Positions 24,418 through 31,341 are shown, counted from the first letter of the stretch. The stretch is DNA of 31,403 nt from CAYVNU01 sp964453265 (GCA_964453265.1 CAYVNU010000012.1:1-31403), one strand, 5' to 3'. The notes: generated by a model not told the origin, from the letters alone. Program-made: numbers and translations.

Positions 24418-25683
24418 ATGGAAAATAAAAATCAAAATATAGCAATTGCCGAAGAGTATGTTATTAACCGCTTATTTTTAGTGGCACGCATTTTTGCTTC
24501 GGTAATTTTGTTTATTGGTTTGTTCTTTTTTTGGCATGCCGGTGCTTTAAGGTACGACCCAAAACCAATTCTGTTTTACTTACTGCCTTTTGTGGCTGTT
24601 AGTAACGGACTCTGGTGGCTTTTATGCAAGTTCTGGCCAAGAAAAAATTACTTCTTGCCTTACCAATTAATAGTCGACTCGTTTGCCATTTTAGTCGGCA
24701 TATATTTTAGCGGCGGAGCGCACAGCGAAATGGTGTTTATGCTTTTAGCTCCTTTAGCTTCGGCTAGCTTACTTTCAAAACGCCGTTCCATAGCTTTTAT
24801 TTTTTTGTTTGGCTGGCTGGGCTACTTTGTTATTTCCTATGCCGAATACGCCGGGTTGTTTGGTCCTTACGGCAAATTTACTCCTTATGTTGGTATAGAT
24901 AATTTTTTTAGGCTCATGGCTTTTTCGATTATTGGCACCATAGTTAGCTTTCAAATGTCGTATTTTGTTACCCGAGTAAAAGAGCGCGATATGGAAATAG
25001 CTAAATTGAAAGACGAATTATTTTTTCGAACAGTTCACGACTTGCGCGCCCCTTTAACGGCACTTCGCTGGATAACCGACAAATTCGGCAGACCGGAATT
25101 TTTAGAAAAAAATCCCGAAGTAAAAGCGGACCTTAGCAACATTCGCGACTTGCACAGCCGAATGCTAACCTTAATTAAGGACGCGCTGGCAGCCGGTAAA
25201 GGCGAACAGCTAGACTTACAGTTAGCCCAAGCGCCTTTGGAATTAAATAGCTTTTTAGAAAAATTAGCCGCGCAATTCATGCCCGCAGCCAAAGGCTCTA
25301 ACATTCGTTTAATTTTTAAAGCAGCCGCTTCGCCCATTAAAATTTTAGCTGACATAGAAGCTTTAAAAGAAGTTATTTCTAATTTGCTGGACAATGCAAT
25401 TAAATATAACCGCGTAAACGGCTTAGTGGAAATAGTTGTGGCCGCAGAAAATAATGAAGCTAAAATAACTATAAAAGATACGGGCTTGGGCATTTCTCAA
25501 ACCGGCCTTAAAAATTTATTTAACCCCTACTTTAGAGACGAAAACGTAAAAAACCTTCCGGGCACCGGCCTGGGTCTGTATTTAGTAAAAAAATTAGTTA
25601 ACAAAATGAACGGGGAAATTGCCGTAGCTTCCAGCTTAAACCAAGGCACGGCATTTACCCTAATTTTTAATAAAATTATGTAA
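24418..25683 (+). CDS. Orphan membrane histidine kinase
   Basis: 421 residues. About six membrane helices form the first 185 residues without a large external domain, then a short coiled coil, a phospho-acceptor H-box VHDLRAPL (His207), N-box NLLDNAIKYN (about 322-331), G1 DTGLGIS and G2 GTGLGLYLVKKLV. It senses an unknown membrane or intramembrane cue. No response regulator lies in the window, so its partner must be elsewhere. Confidence 0.93.
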   Translation: MENKNQNIAIAEEYVINRLFLVARIFASVILFIGLFFFWHAGALRYDPKPILFYLLPFVAVSNGLWWLLCKFWPRKNYFLPYQLIVDSFAILVGIYFSGGAHSEMVFMLLAPLASASLLSKRRSIAFIFLFGWLGYFVISYAEYAGLFGPYGKFTPYVGIDNFFRLMAFSIIGTIVSFQMSYFVTRVKERDMEIAKLKDELFFRTVHDLRAPLTALRWITDKFGRPEFLEKNPEVKADLSNIRDLHSRMLTLIKDALAAGKGEQLDLQLAQAPLELNSFLEKLAAQFMPAAKGSNIRLIFKAAASPIKILADIEALKEVISNLLDNAIKYNRVNGLVEIVVAAENNEAKITIKDTGLGISQTGLKNLFNPYFRDENVKNLPGTGLGLYLVKKLVNKMNGEIAVASSLNQGTAFTLIFNKIM

Positions 25684-25738
25684 TATTAAAAAACTTTTTA
25701 AGTAGTAAATTAAGTAAAAATAATTAAGAAAGTATAAA

Positions 25739-26515
25739 ATGAACAATAAAATTGCATGGGGAGTAATAGCACTAGTTTTAATTGTAGCTGGCGGCATGTA
25801 TGTATATTCCAAAATGTCCCAAAATAAAGCCGAGCAGGAAGTTAATAGCTATTTAAACGAGGCTCAGCCGGACAGTTTAAAAGAGCAAAACGTAAATAAT
25901 CAGCAACAACAACCCACATTAAATACGCAAGATACCAATACTCAAACTACGACAACATCTACAACCGCTGCTACTTTTACCGGTAGTGTAGCTTTAACTC
26001 CTCAAAACACTAAGCTGGCCTGGATAGGCAGAAAAACTTTGGTGGTGGGCTATGAAGACGCGGGCAAAATAGACCTAGCACAAGGCAGCGCGGAACTAAA
26101 AGACGGTAAAGTAGTTTCCGCTACTGCAAAAATAGATATGAGCAGTATAAATGTTATAAAAAGCGGTAAGGGTTCAGAGGAAGACCGCTTGACCGGGCAC
26201 TTAAAAAGTTCAGAATTTTTTGACGCAGAAAAGTATCCGACCGCGGAACTAAAAATAACCCAGGCCAAATTAATTTCCGAAGTCGCGGGCGTGCAAAATT
26301 ATGAATTCTCCGGTACCCTTAACATGAAAGGTGTAACCGCGGCAGTAAGTTTTACAGGTAAAGTTACGCTTATGGGCAATTCTATAAAATTAGAAAGCGA
26401 AACTAAATTAGACCGAACTAAGTGGGGAGTTAACTATGGTTCTAGTAAATTAGCCGACTCCTTTATAGACGACTTTTTTACGTTAAAAATTAGCGTTAAT
26501 GCGGAAGTAAAATAG
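25739..26515 (+). CDS. Membrane-anchored YceI-like protein
   Basis: 258 residues. A signal anchor (5-25) and a Gln/Thr-rich linker (about 40-78) lead to a YceI-type lipocalin-like barrel: KLAWIGRKTLVVGYEDAGKI, then LKSSEFFDAEKYPTAELKI (the conserved F(F/L)DxxxYP motif), LNMKGVT and DRTKWGVNYG. YceI proteins bind isoprenoid lipids such as polyprenoid quinones. It faces outside the cytoplasmic membrane. Located directly after the histidine kinase, which may share its regulation. Confidence 0.9.
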   Translation: MNNKIAWGVIALVLIVAGGMYVYSKMSQNKAEQEVNSYLNEAQPDSLKEQNVNNQQQQPTLNTQDTNTQTTTTSTTAATFTGSVALTPQNTKLAWIGRKTLVVGYEDAGKIDLAQGSAELKDGKVVSATAKIDMSSINVIKSGKGSEEDRLTGHLKSSEFFDAEKYPTAELKITQAKLISEVAGVQNYEFSGTLNMKGVTAAVSFTGKVTLMGNSIKLESETKLDRTKWGVNYGSSKLADSFIDDFFTLKISVNAEVK

Positions 26516-26527
26516 TTTGAGCATTAC

Positions 26528-26561
26528 AAGCGCTCAAAAGCATTCGCTTTGAGCGCTTTTT
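26528..26561 (+). terminator. Terminator of the YceI gene
   Basis: AAGCGCTCAAA pairs with TTTGAGCGCTT, followed by TTT. Confidence 0.9.
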
Positions 26562-26588
26562 ATAAAATAATTTGCTATAATAAATATT

Positions 26589-27017
26589 ATGTTACCAGAC
26601 GAAACAACTAAAAAATTTGTCGCGGTTTTAAACAAAAAAATTGAAACCGGCAAACTAATGAATGCTTTAGGTCATATGACCGCAGGGCTGGCCGGTGGTT
26701 TTGGCAAAGGCCATGAAATGAGCTTTTTGGAGTATAAAGACAAAGACAACAACATACACCCAAACATTTCGCACTTTCCTTTTATAATTTTAAAAGGGGA
26801 AAATTCAAACCAAATCAGAAAAGTTAGAAACGAAGCAATGGCCAGAAATATTTTATTTACCGATTTTACTAGCACTATGACTGTGGGTACATCGGCCGAT
26901 CAAATAAAAAGAACCGCGGAAACTCCGGAAGCTGAACTTGAGTATTGGGGTATTTGTTTGTTTGGCGAGGCTGTAACCTTAAAAGAATTTACCGGCAAAT
27001 TTTCTTTATTTCAATAA
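26589..27017 (+). CDS. DUF2000 family protein
   Basis: 142 residues. DUF2000 (peptidyl-tRNA-hydrolase-2-like fold): KFVAVLNKKIETGKLMNALGHM at the start, HFPFIILKGENSNQIRKVR in the middle and the closing YWGICLFGEAVTLKEFTGKF. Whether it hydrolyses anything is unknown. TATAAT at 26576-26581 stands 7 nt before the ATG (leaderless mRNA). The TMEM175-like gene starts 3 bp after its stop codon. Confidence 0.88.
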   Translation: MLPDETTKKFVAVLNKKIETGKLMNALGHMTAGLAGGFGKGHEMSFLEYKDKDNNIHPNISHFPFIILKGENSNQIRKVRNEAMARNILFTDFTSTMTVGTSADQIKRTAETPEAELEYWGICLFGEAVTLKEFTGKFSLFQ

Positions 27018-27020
27018 TTT

Positions 27021-27638
27021 ATGCTGCATAATCACCAAGAACACGACAACGATTCTAACCATAACAATATTACTACTAGCCGGCTTGAAGCTTTTTCCGA
27101 CGGCGTTATGGCAATTATTATTACCATTACAGTTTTAGAGTTAAAAGTTCCGCACGGCACTTCCTGGGCAGATATTCTGCCACTGGTGCCTTTGTTTATA
27201 GCTTACTTAATTAGTTTTCAAATGGTGGGCACGTATTGGAATAACCACCACCATTTACTTAAAGCCACGGACCACGTAAGCGCGGGTATGATGTGGGCGA
27301 ATTTGCATTTGTTGTTTTGGCTGTCTTTAATTCCTTTTTCAACCGGTTGGTTGGGGGAGAACCATGGAGGGCAAATTCCTACGGCTTTGTATTCCGCTAT
27401 TTTGCTAATGTGCGCAATTGCTTATTCTATTTTATTTAGAACTGTGGTGGCTCACGCAAAAAATAGACATGAGCTTATAGCTGAATTAAATAAAAGCAAG
27501 AAAGGTACTATTTCGCTTATAGCTTATGCCGCGGCTGTCCCGCTTGCTTTTATAAGCCCGATAATTTCCGATGTTTTAATTATTTTTGTTTCTTTAATTT
27601 GGTTTGTACCGGACAGACGCATAGAAAAATATATTTAG
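27021..27638 (+). CDS. TMEM175-like potassium channel (DUF1211)
   Basis: 205 residues. It carries the family signature RLEAFSDGVMAIIITITVLEL in its first membrane helix (here after a His/Asn-rich N-terminus), then four or five more helices and WNNHHHLLK. Bacterial TMEM175 proteins are K+-selective channels of the cytoplasmic membrane. Co-transcribed with DUF2000. Confidence 0.88.
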   Translation: MLHNHQEHDNDSNHNNITTSRLEAFSDGVMAIIITITVLELKVPHGTSWADILPLVPLFIAYLISFQMVGTYWNNHHHLLKATDHVSAGMMWANLHLLFWLSLIPFSTGWLGENHGGQIPTALYSAILLMCAIAYSILFRTVVAHAKNRHELIAELNKSKKGTISLIAYAAAVPLAFISPIISDVLIIFVSLIWFVPDRRIEKYI

Positions 27639-27662
27639 AATTGTTTGTAAATTTAAAAGTTA

Positions 27663-28110
27663 ATTTTTTAAACTGGATCCCGGATATTCTTTACTTGCAT
27701 TCAGAATTCCGGGACGACACAGAAATAAACCAACAACCCATAAAAGTACGAAACCATTCAGATCCCGAGGTCCGCCTCAGGCGGAGAAGGGGAAGAATCG
27801 GGTCATACAGAATATATGGTGAGAAGTGGAATCTGCGCAGTTGTAGTCTCTCCTCCTGGGACAGGAGGAGTACCCCGCGACGTGTCCGCCGATTCGTCCG
27901 ACGTAGTCCCGACTGGTCGGGACGAAGTCGGGAGCGAAGGTGGAAGCGGGGGGAGGTGGTAGAAATGCTTAGATAATACCACCCCGTCCGCTAACGCGGC
28001 CACCCCTCCTTTGAGAGGAGGGGAATACTTCACCACCTTGCTCACCCACTATTGCGTATGATCCGAAGAATCCCTTAAATAAGAGATTCCTCTCCGCCAA
28101 CTGACGGACC
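27663..28110. repeat. Cluster of palindromic dispersed repeats, no gene
   Basis: The 27639-28198 interval has no credible gene. It contains TCCGCC-TCA-GGCGGA (27771-27785), CTCCTCCT-GGGAC-AGGAGGAG (27850-27870), GTCCCGAC-TG-GTCGGGAC (27906-27923), CCCCTCCT-TTGAG-AGGAGGGG (28003-28023) and a block GGATTCTTCGG / TCTCTTATTTAAGG (28070-28105, minus sense). Several recur at 29790-29870. The frames that open here are encoded by the repeats. Confidence 0.75.
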
Positions 28111-28198
28111 TTAGTGGTAAATTTGAGCAATTTTTGAGTTTTATAATTCACAGTCTATATAGTCGAACGATATTTTTTAGAGTTTTTAATTTTAGTAA

Positions 28199-29323
28199 AT
28201 GAGATTATTTAGGTTTATAAAATTTATTGCCATATTTCAGAGCATGCTTTTGTTGCTGCATGCTATAATTTTTTTCGGTATAATCAACGCTTTTGGCATA
28301 CATAATCCTTACTTAATTACTGCTTGCGCGGCATTTTTCTTTGCCCTGTGGGGCGGCTTTGTTTGCGCCTGGTTTTTTATTTTGCAGAAAAATACTAAAT
28401 TTACCAGCGACTTGTATTTAGTTACCAGTGTTTGGCTGGGTACGGGGCACTATTTGGTTTGGGCATCGCTCTTGTATTTTTTGGTTGAATTTTTGGCTTT
28501 GGGTTTTTCTTTGCCCATTAACCCAAAGTTGCTAGGCCAAATTTTTTATTTAATAGCTTTTGGTGTCAGCGTTTACGGGCTTAATAACAGCCGGAGCTTG
28601 TTTGTAAAAAAATATTCGGTTAAAATAAATAATTTGCCCGAATTTTGGCACGGAAAAAAAGCCGTAATGTTCGCGGACGCGCATTTGGGCAACATCCACC
28701 GCTTAGAATATGTACAAAAAATTGTAAATTTGGTTAATGTTCAAAAACCCGACGTGGTATTTATTCCGGGTGATTTTTTTGACGGACCGCCGGCTGATTT
28801 TAAAGCTCTAGCCGCGCCACTGGCCGATATTCGGGCGCCTTTGGGCGTATATTTTTGCAATGGCAATCACGAAGAATACGCGGACAGCCGGCAGTACGTA
28901 AGCGCCATAGAACAAGCCGGTGTAAAAATTTTAAACAACGCGTTTGTGGAAATAGAGGGTTTGCAAATTGTGGGGGTAGACTATCATTCCACCATTGGCG
29001 GCTGGAATTTAAAAAAAGTTTTAAATGAAATAACCTACGATACTTTTAAGCCAAGTATTTTGCTTAAGCACGTGCCTTCGGGGCTGAAGGCTGCGGAAAG
29101 TAGCGGCATGGCGTTAATGCTCTCGGGCCATACTCACAAGGCGCAAGTTTGGCCACTTGGGTTTTTAACTAAATTAGTTTTTAAAGGCTATGACTATGGG
29201 CATAAGCCTTACAAACATTTGCAAGTTATAACCACCAGCGGCGCCGGCACGTGGGGTCCGCCGCAGCGAGTGGGTACGCAGAATGAGATTGTGGTGGTGG
29301 AGATGGTGGGGGGTGGGAAGTAG
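28199..29323 (+). CDS. Membrane-anchored metallophosphoesterase (YkuE/YaeI-like)
   Basis: 374 residues. Four membrane helices (about 10-125) precede a calcineurin-type phosphoesterase domain with all metal ligands: DAH (160-162), GDFFDG (191-196), GNHE (222-225), His291 and GHTH (310-313). Related YkuE/YaeI enzymes act on lipid or nucleotide phosphoesters at the membrane. The C-terminus (EMVGGGK-stop) ends directly in the octamer minisatellite, whose TAG provides the stop codon. Confidence 0.9.
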   Translation: MRLFRFIKFIAIFQSMLLLLHAIIFFGIINAFGIHNPYLITACAAFFFALWGGFVCAWFFILQKNTKFTSDLYLVTSVWLGTGHYLVWASLLYFLVEFLALGFSLPINPKLLGQIFYLIAFGVSVYGLNNSRSLFVKKYSVKINNLPEFWHGKKAVMFADAHLGNIHRLEYVQKIVNLVNVQKPDVVFIPGDFFDGPPADFKALAAPLADIRAPLGVYFCNGNHEEYADSRQYVSAIEQAGVKILNNAFVEIEGLQIVGVDYHSTIGGWNLKKVLNEITYDTFKPSILLKHVPSGLKAAESSGMALMLSGHTHKAQVWPLGFLTKLVFKGYDYGHKPYKHLQVITTSGAGTWGPPQRVGTQNEIVVVEMVGGGK

Positions 29324-29403
29324 TAGGTAGGGAAGTAGGGTAGTAGGGTAGTAGAGTAGTAGAGGAGTAGCAAGTAGCATGGAGCATGGAGCATGGAGCA
29401 AGA
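29318..29403. repeat. Octamer and heptamer minisatellite, array 1
   Basis: AAGTAGTAGGTAGGGAAGTA leads into GGTAGTAG-type 8-bp units, degrades (GTAGAGTAGTAGAGG), and changes to 7-bp units GGAGCAT (three copies). The first 35 bp are identical to the start of array 2 at 30596. Confidence 0.85.
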
Positions 29404-29420
29404 GGTTGTGGAAGTGGGAT

Positions 29421-29608
29421 AAAAAAACCGTTCTGTGTTGTAAGCAGAACGGATCGCATGGGTCCTCGGTGGGTGTGCAAAGTAACTGATCAGGAGACTT
29501 TCTTGCACAACCTTGCTTGCTATTCGGGCAAGGTACCCAATTTTTTGGGCAACGCACTATGTTGCCTCCTTTGCTACCGTTTTATTACGGCGGCTGCTTT
29601 TGAGCAGC
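29421..29608 (-). ncRNA. Candidate 187-nt structured RNA, class unknown
   Basis: It starts near 29608 and ends with the hairpin CCGTTCTG-N9-CAGAACGG plus seven T (minus strand, 29452-29421). In between, successive hairpins are GGCTGCT-CAAA-AGCAGCC, CCGTAATAAAACGG, GGCAAC-N7-GTTGCC, CCCAA-N4-TTGGG, ACCTTGC-N11-GCAAGGT, and a longer TGTGCAA...TTGCACA arm. The size fits 6S-like RNAs, but I see no closing 5'-3' stem. There is no reading frame with a stop before the terminator. Confidence 0.65.
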
Positions 29609-29613
29609 CTTAT

Positions 29614-29642
29614 ATTATACACCTTTTTTGGCATTTTGTCAA
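29614..29642 (-). promoter_or_regulatory. Consensus sigma-70 promoter of the RNA gene
   Basis: On the minus strand TTGACA (29642-29637), 17 bp, TATAAT (29619-29614): both hexamers are perfect. AACCCCTTTA (29641-29650) and its complement near 29680-29690 form an inverted repeat across the -35 region. Confidence 0.85.
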
Positions 29643-29744
29643 CCCCTTTAGAAAAATATTAACCTATTTTTCTCATAAATAAAGGGGTTTATATATATTT
29701 AGTTATTTTAGGAAAAATAATGCTTTTCTAACGGGGTCAATATT

Positions 29745-29960
29745 TTAAGGGGTTATCGCCCTTAATTAAGGGAGTTTAACCACTCCGAACGCAGAGAGGA
29801 GTCCCTTATGTAATGGATTCTTCCACCTTCATCCCGACCAGTCGGGACTTCGGCGGACAAGTCTCTGGCGGATTAGAATAGTTTCGTAATTCATGATTTA
29901 GGAGAATGACGGTCATCTGCTTCTGGGGTTTACCCCATCTGCCATATGGGAGAGGGAATT
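29745..29960. repeat. Dispersed palindromic repeats, no gene
   Basis: The segment contains TCCCGACC-AGTCGGGA (29832-29847), CGGCGGAC and GAGGAGTCCCTTATGTAATG (29797-29816), matching in inverted orientation the blocks at 28070-28105 and 27880-27923. GGAGAATGAC and GGGTTTACCCC follow. Nothing coding is seen from 29650 to 30077. Confidence 0.65.
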
Positions 29961-30027
29961 TACAAAAATCATATTAAAAAAATTTACAACAAACCCAAAC
30001 CCTCCACCCCCTCTCAAAACCAATCAT

Positions 30028-30077
30028 CCCCCCCCCCCAACTAGACTTTTTAGACGGCCGTCTAAAAAGTCTAGTTG
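30028..30077. repeat. C11 run and 40-bp perfect palindrome
   Basis: Eleven C (30028-30038) abut a perfect palindrome (30038-30077): CAACTAGACTTTTTAGACGG followed by its exact complement. It would extrude as a 20-bp stem. As a terminator it lacks a trailing T run on either side. Confidence 0.8.
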
Positions 30078-30093
30078 TTAGTCTGCCAGAAAA

Positions 30094-30294
30094 CCCCGGA
30101 CAGGCTGCCAGCATTGAAGCCATAAGCTTAAAACAGATCTTCACCGCCGTCCGGGGATGAACGGCTCTGTTCTTTCCAAAACCATCCCCGTTTTGGAAAG
30201 CAAGTTACGCCCGCCAGCAGGTAAGCTCTTAGCGATTGATAATCATCGCGGGCGCCGTGTTGGAAACCCCGGGTGGAGTTATCGGAACCCGGGG
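30094..30294. ncRNA. Second structured RNA candidate, four hairpins and a pseudoknot
   Basis: Strand not settled. Stems: CCCCGGAC (30094-30101) with GTCCGGGG (30149-30156); CTTTCCAAAAC (30172-30182) with GTTTTGGAAAG (30190-30200); CGCCCGC (30208-30214) with GCGGGCG (30248-30254); CCCCGGGT (30267-30274) with ACCCGGGG (30287-30294). The seven-base loop CATCCCC (30183-30189) is the exact complement of GGGGATG (30153-30159), giving a pseudoknot that competes with the first stem. No reading frame explains it, and I cannot assign a known family. Confidence 0.5.
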
Positions 30295-30430
30295 AGGAGG
30301 TCATTTAAATAACAGTTTTAATTCAATCTCAATTCCGGTAAAAACTTTTTATCATTAAGCCCGGGATGACACAGATTTTAGAGATTATAAAAAATATAAG
30401 TTTGTTTTGTATTCAAAGGCTGTTACCTCA

Positions 30431-30459
30431 CCCTAACCCTCTCCTAAAGAGGAGAGGGG
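30431..30459. repeat. REP-like inverted repeat
   Basis: CACCCTAACCCTCTCCT-AA-AGAGGAGAGGG; a widely spread intergenic repeat type. Confidence 0.6.
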
Positions 30460-30475
30460 GAAAGCAAAAAAAAAT

Positions 30476-30500
30476 GCCGGGCGCTAGGAGAGCGCCCGGC
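30476..30500 (-). terminator. Strong terminator abutting the 13-residue ORF
   Basis: GCCGGGCGCT-CTCCT-AGCGCCCGGC followed by ATTTTTTTTT on the minus strand. The stop codon of the micro-ORF is the three bases right before the stem. Confidence 0.9.
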
Positions 30501-30542
30501 TCAGGGGTGGCAGGACCGAATTTTCGGAGAGAAGAATTGCAT
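30501..30542 (-). CDS. Micro-gene, 13 residues (MQFFSPKIRSCHP)
   Basis: A complete small transcription unit on the minus strand: TTGCCA (30587-30582), 17 bp, TATACT (30564-30559), transcription start near 30552, Shine-Dalgarno AGGAGG (30552-30547), 4 nt, ATG 30542, 13 codons, TGA, then the terminator. The mRNA would be about 85 nt. The peptide has no known relatives that I recognise. The product could be the peptide itself or a short regulatory RNA. Translation is inferred from the ribosome-binding site only. Confidence 0.45.
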   Translation of the reverse strand: MQFFSPKIRSCHP

Positions 30543-30595
30543 TCTTCCTCCTACTTAAAGTATAGGAGGAAAAGTTGTAAGTGGCAAGGGAAGTA

Positions 30596-30670
30596 GGAAG
30601 TAGTAGGTAGGGAAGTAGGGTAGTAGGGTAGTAGGGTAGTAGGGTAGTAGGGTAGTAGGGTAGTAGGGAG
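30596..30670. repeat. Octamer minisatellite, array 2
   Basis: After the same lead-in as array 1, six exact copies of TAGTAGGG occupy 30621-30668. Confidence 0.9.
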
Positions 30671-30753
30671 GGGTGTGGGTTTGAAAATTAAAAAGCCCCT
30701 TTGGAAAACGGATGTGAGATCGGTTTTCACTGGCGGTGGGGCGGTTGCCGGGG

Positions 30754-30870
30754 TTATTTTTCATGGAAAATTTTCCAGGCGAACGTTAGTATTATCGCCA
30801 CAAACAACAGTATCTCCACAAAGGAGACTTTTGGTTGTGACGACTGGTCTTTCCAAATTTTCTTTGTCAT
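30754..30870 (-). CDS. Small single-pass membrane protein, 38 residues
   Basis: MTKKIWKDQSSQPKVSFVEI, then a membrane helix ILLFVAIILTFAWKIF and a short HEK tail. The basic N-terminus would stay inside. A very strong ribosome-binding site, AAGGAGGG, lies 3-4 nt before ATG 30870, and TATACT lies about 20 nt further up. No family recognised. Small hydrophobic proteins of this build include type I toxins and membrane-complex subunits, but nothing here decides. A 70-residue frame starting at 30973 overlaps it in another phase and is less convincing. Confidence 0.65.
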   Translation of the reverse strand: MTKKIWKDQSSQPKVSFVEILLFVAIILTFAWKIFHEK

Positions 30871-30952
30871 TTCCCTCCTTCCTGGGTAAGTATAGCAGGA
30901 GTGGGGAGAATGAAGAATGAAGGGGGGCGAAAATTGGTATATAAAAACGAAA

Positions 30953-31048
30953 CGGGAGCAGCTCGTTTTTCATGTTCCTCCGAAGAGGCGAAAGTTGAGC
31001 TGCTCCCGAGGGGGGAGATATGATTGCGTGGGGGCGCCGGTCGCCCCC
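30953..31048 (-). terminator. Hairpins downstream of the 45-residue gene
   Basis: Reading on the minus strand, first GGGGGCG-N5-CGCCCCC (31048-31030), then a 12-bp stem CGGGAGCAGCTC / GAGCTGCTCCCG (31008-30997 with 30964-30953) around a 32-nt loop, followed by TTTCGTTTTTATATA. Confidence 0.65.
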
Positions 31049-31061
31049 TAAACCTCCGACC

Positions 31062-31199
31062 TTAGTCGAAATTTTCGTCGTGCACGGCTTGGTTTGCGCC
31101 GATGGAAGCAGTGGCCACGTTCGTCGCGGCGATCTTGTTGATGTTGTTGCCAGGGGCGGCCATGAGGGCCGCGAAAATGAACAAGGTGTTCTTTTTCAT
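31062..31199 (-). CDS. Small secreted-type protein, 45 residues
   Basis: MKKNTLFIFAALMAAPGNNI and a polar C-terminus ending HDENFD. The start has two lysines and a short hydrophobic stretch, like a weak signal sequence. AAGGA lies 5 nt before ATG 31199. The gene has a good promoter (31292-31321), an 86-nt leader with its own micro-ORF, and hairpins behind it. No family recognised. GC content is clearly above the window average. Confidence 0.6.
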   Translation of the reverse strand: MKKNTLFIFAALMAAPGNNINKIAATNVATASIGANQAVHDENFD

Positions 31200-31221
31200 G
31201 TTTTTCCTTACGGACTTTTTG

Positions 31222-31266
31222 TCAGCGAGAACTCGCAATCAATGGTGTCTTGCGACACCAAAACAT
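31222..31266 (-). CDS. Leader micro-ORF, 14 residues (MFWCRKTPLIASSR)
   Basis: It lies in the leader of the 45-residue gene. GGGAGG stands 6 nt before ATG 31266. The frame ends TGA 31224-31222, 23 bp before the next start. The hairpin TGGTGTC-GCAA-GACACCA lies inside the frame, and a second, GCGAG-TT-CTCGC, overlaps its end. This arrangement fits a leader peptide or attenuator (inference). Confidence 0.45.
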   Translation of the reverse strand: MFWCRKTPLIASSR

Positions 31267-31291
31267 TGTAGTCCTCCCTGAACTTATTGGG

Positions 31292-31321
31292 AGTTTACTA
31301 TGGGGCTGGGGATGCTGTCAA
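31292..31321 (-). promoter_or_regulatory. Promoter of the leader micro-ORF and 45-residue gene
   Basis: Minus strand TTGACA (31321-31316), 18 bp, TAAACT (31297-31292); transcription would start near 31285. Confidence 0.7.
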
Positions 31322-31341
31322 GTGGGGATAAGTAGGGGGTT

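Noticed and set aside
27599..27976. 125-residue Arg-rich frame after the TMEM175 gene
   Set aside because: Encoded by palindromic dispersed repeats, low-complexity composition, and overlapping the end of a real gene.
29174..29557. Cys-rich frame starting GTG 29557 behind AAAGGAGG
   Set aside because: It runs through the strong terminator at 29452-29421, then through the minisatellite and the antisense of the phosphoesterase. No stop codon precedes the terminator.
30094..30294. RNase P RNA or tmRNA
   Set aside because: GAGGAAAGUCC/ACAGAA core motifs and an alanyl acceptor arm with a tag frame are missing, and the length is too short.
30761..30973. 70-residue minus-strand frame with GGAGG before its ATG
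   Set aside because: Its start lies in the loop of a terminator-like hairpin, and it overlaps the better-supported 38-residue membrane protein in another phase. It could still be a translated leader.
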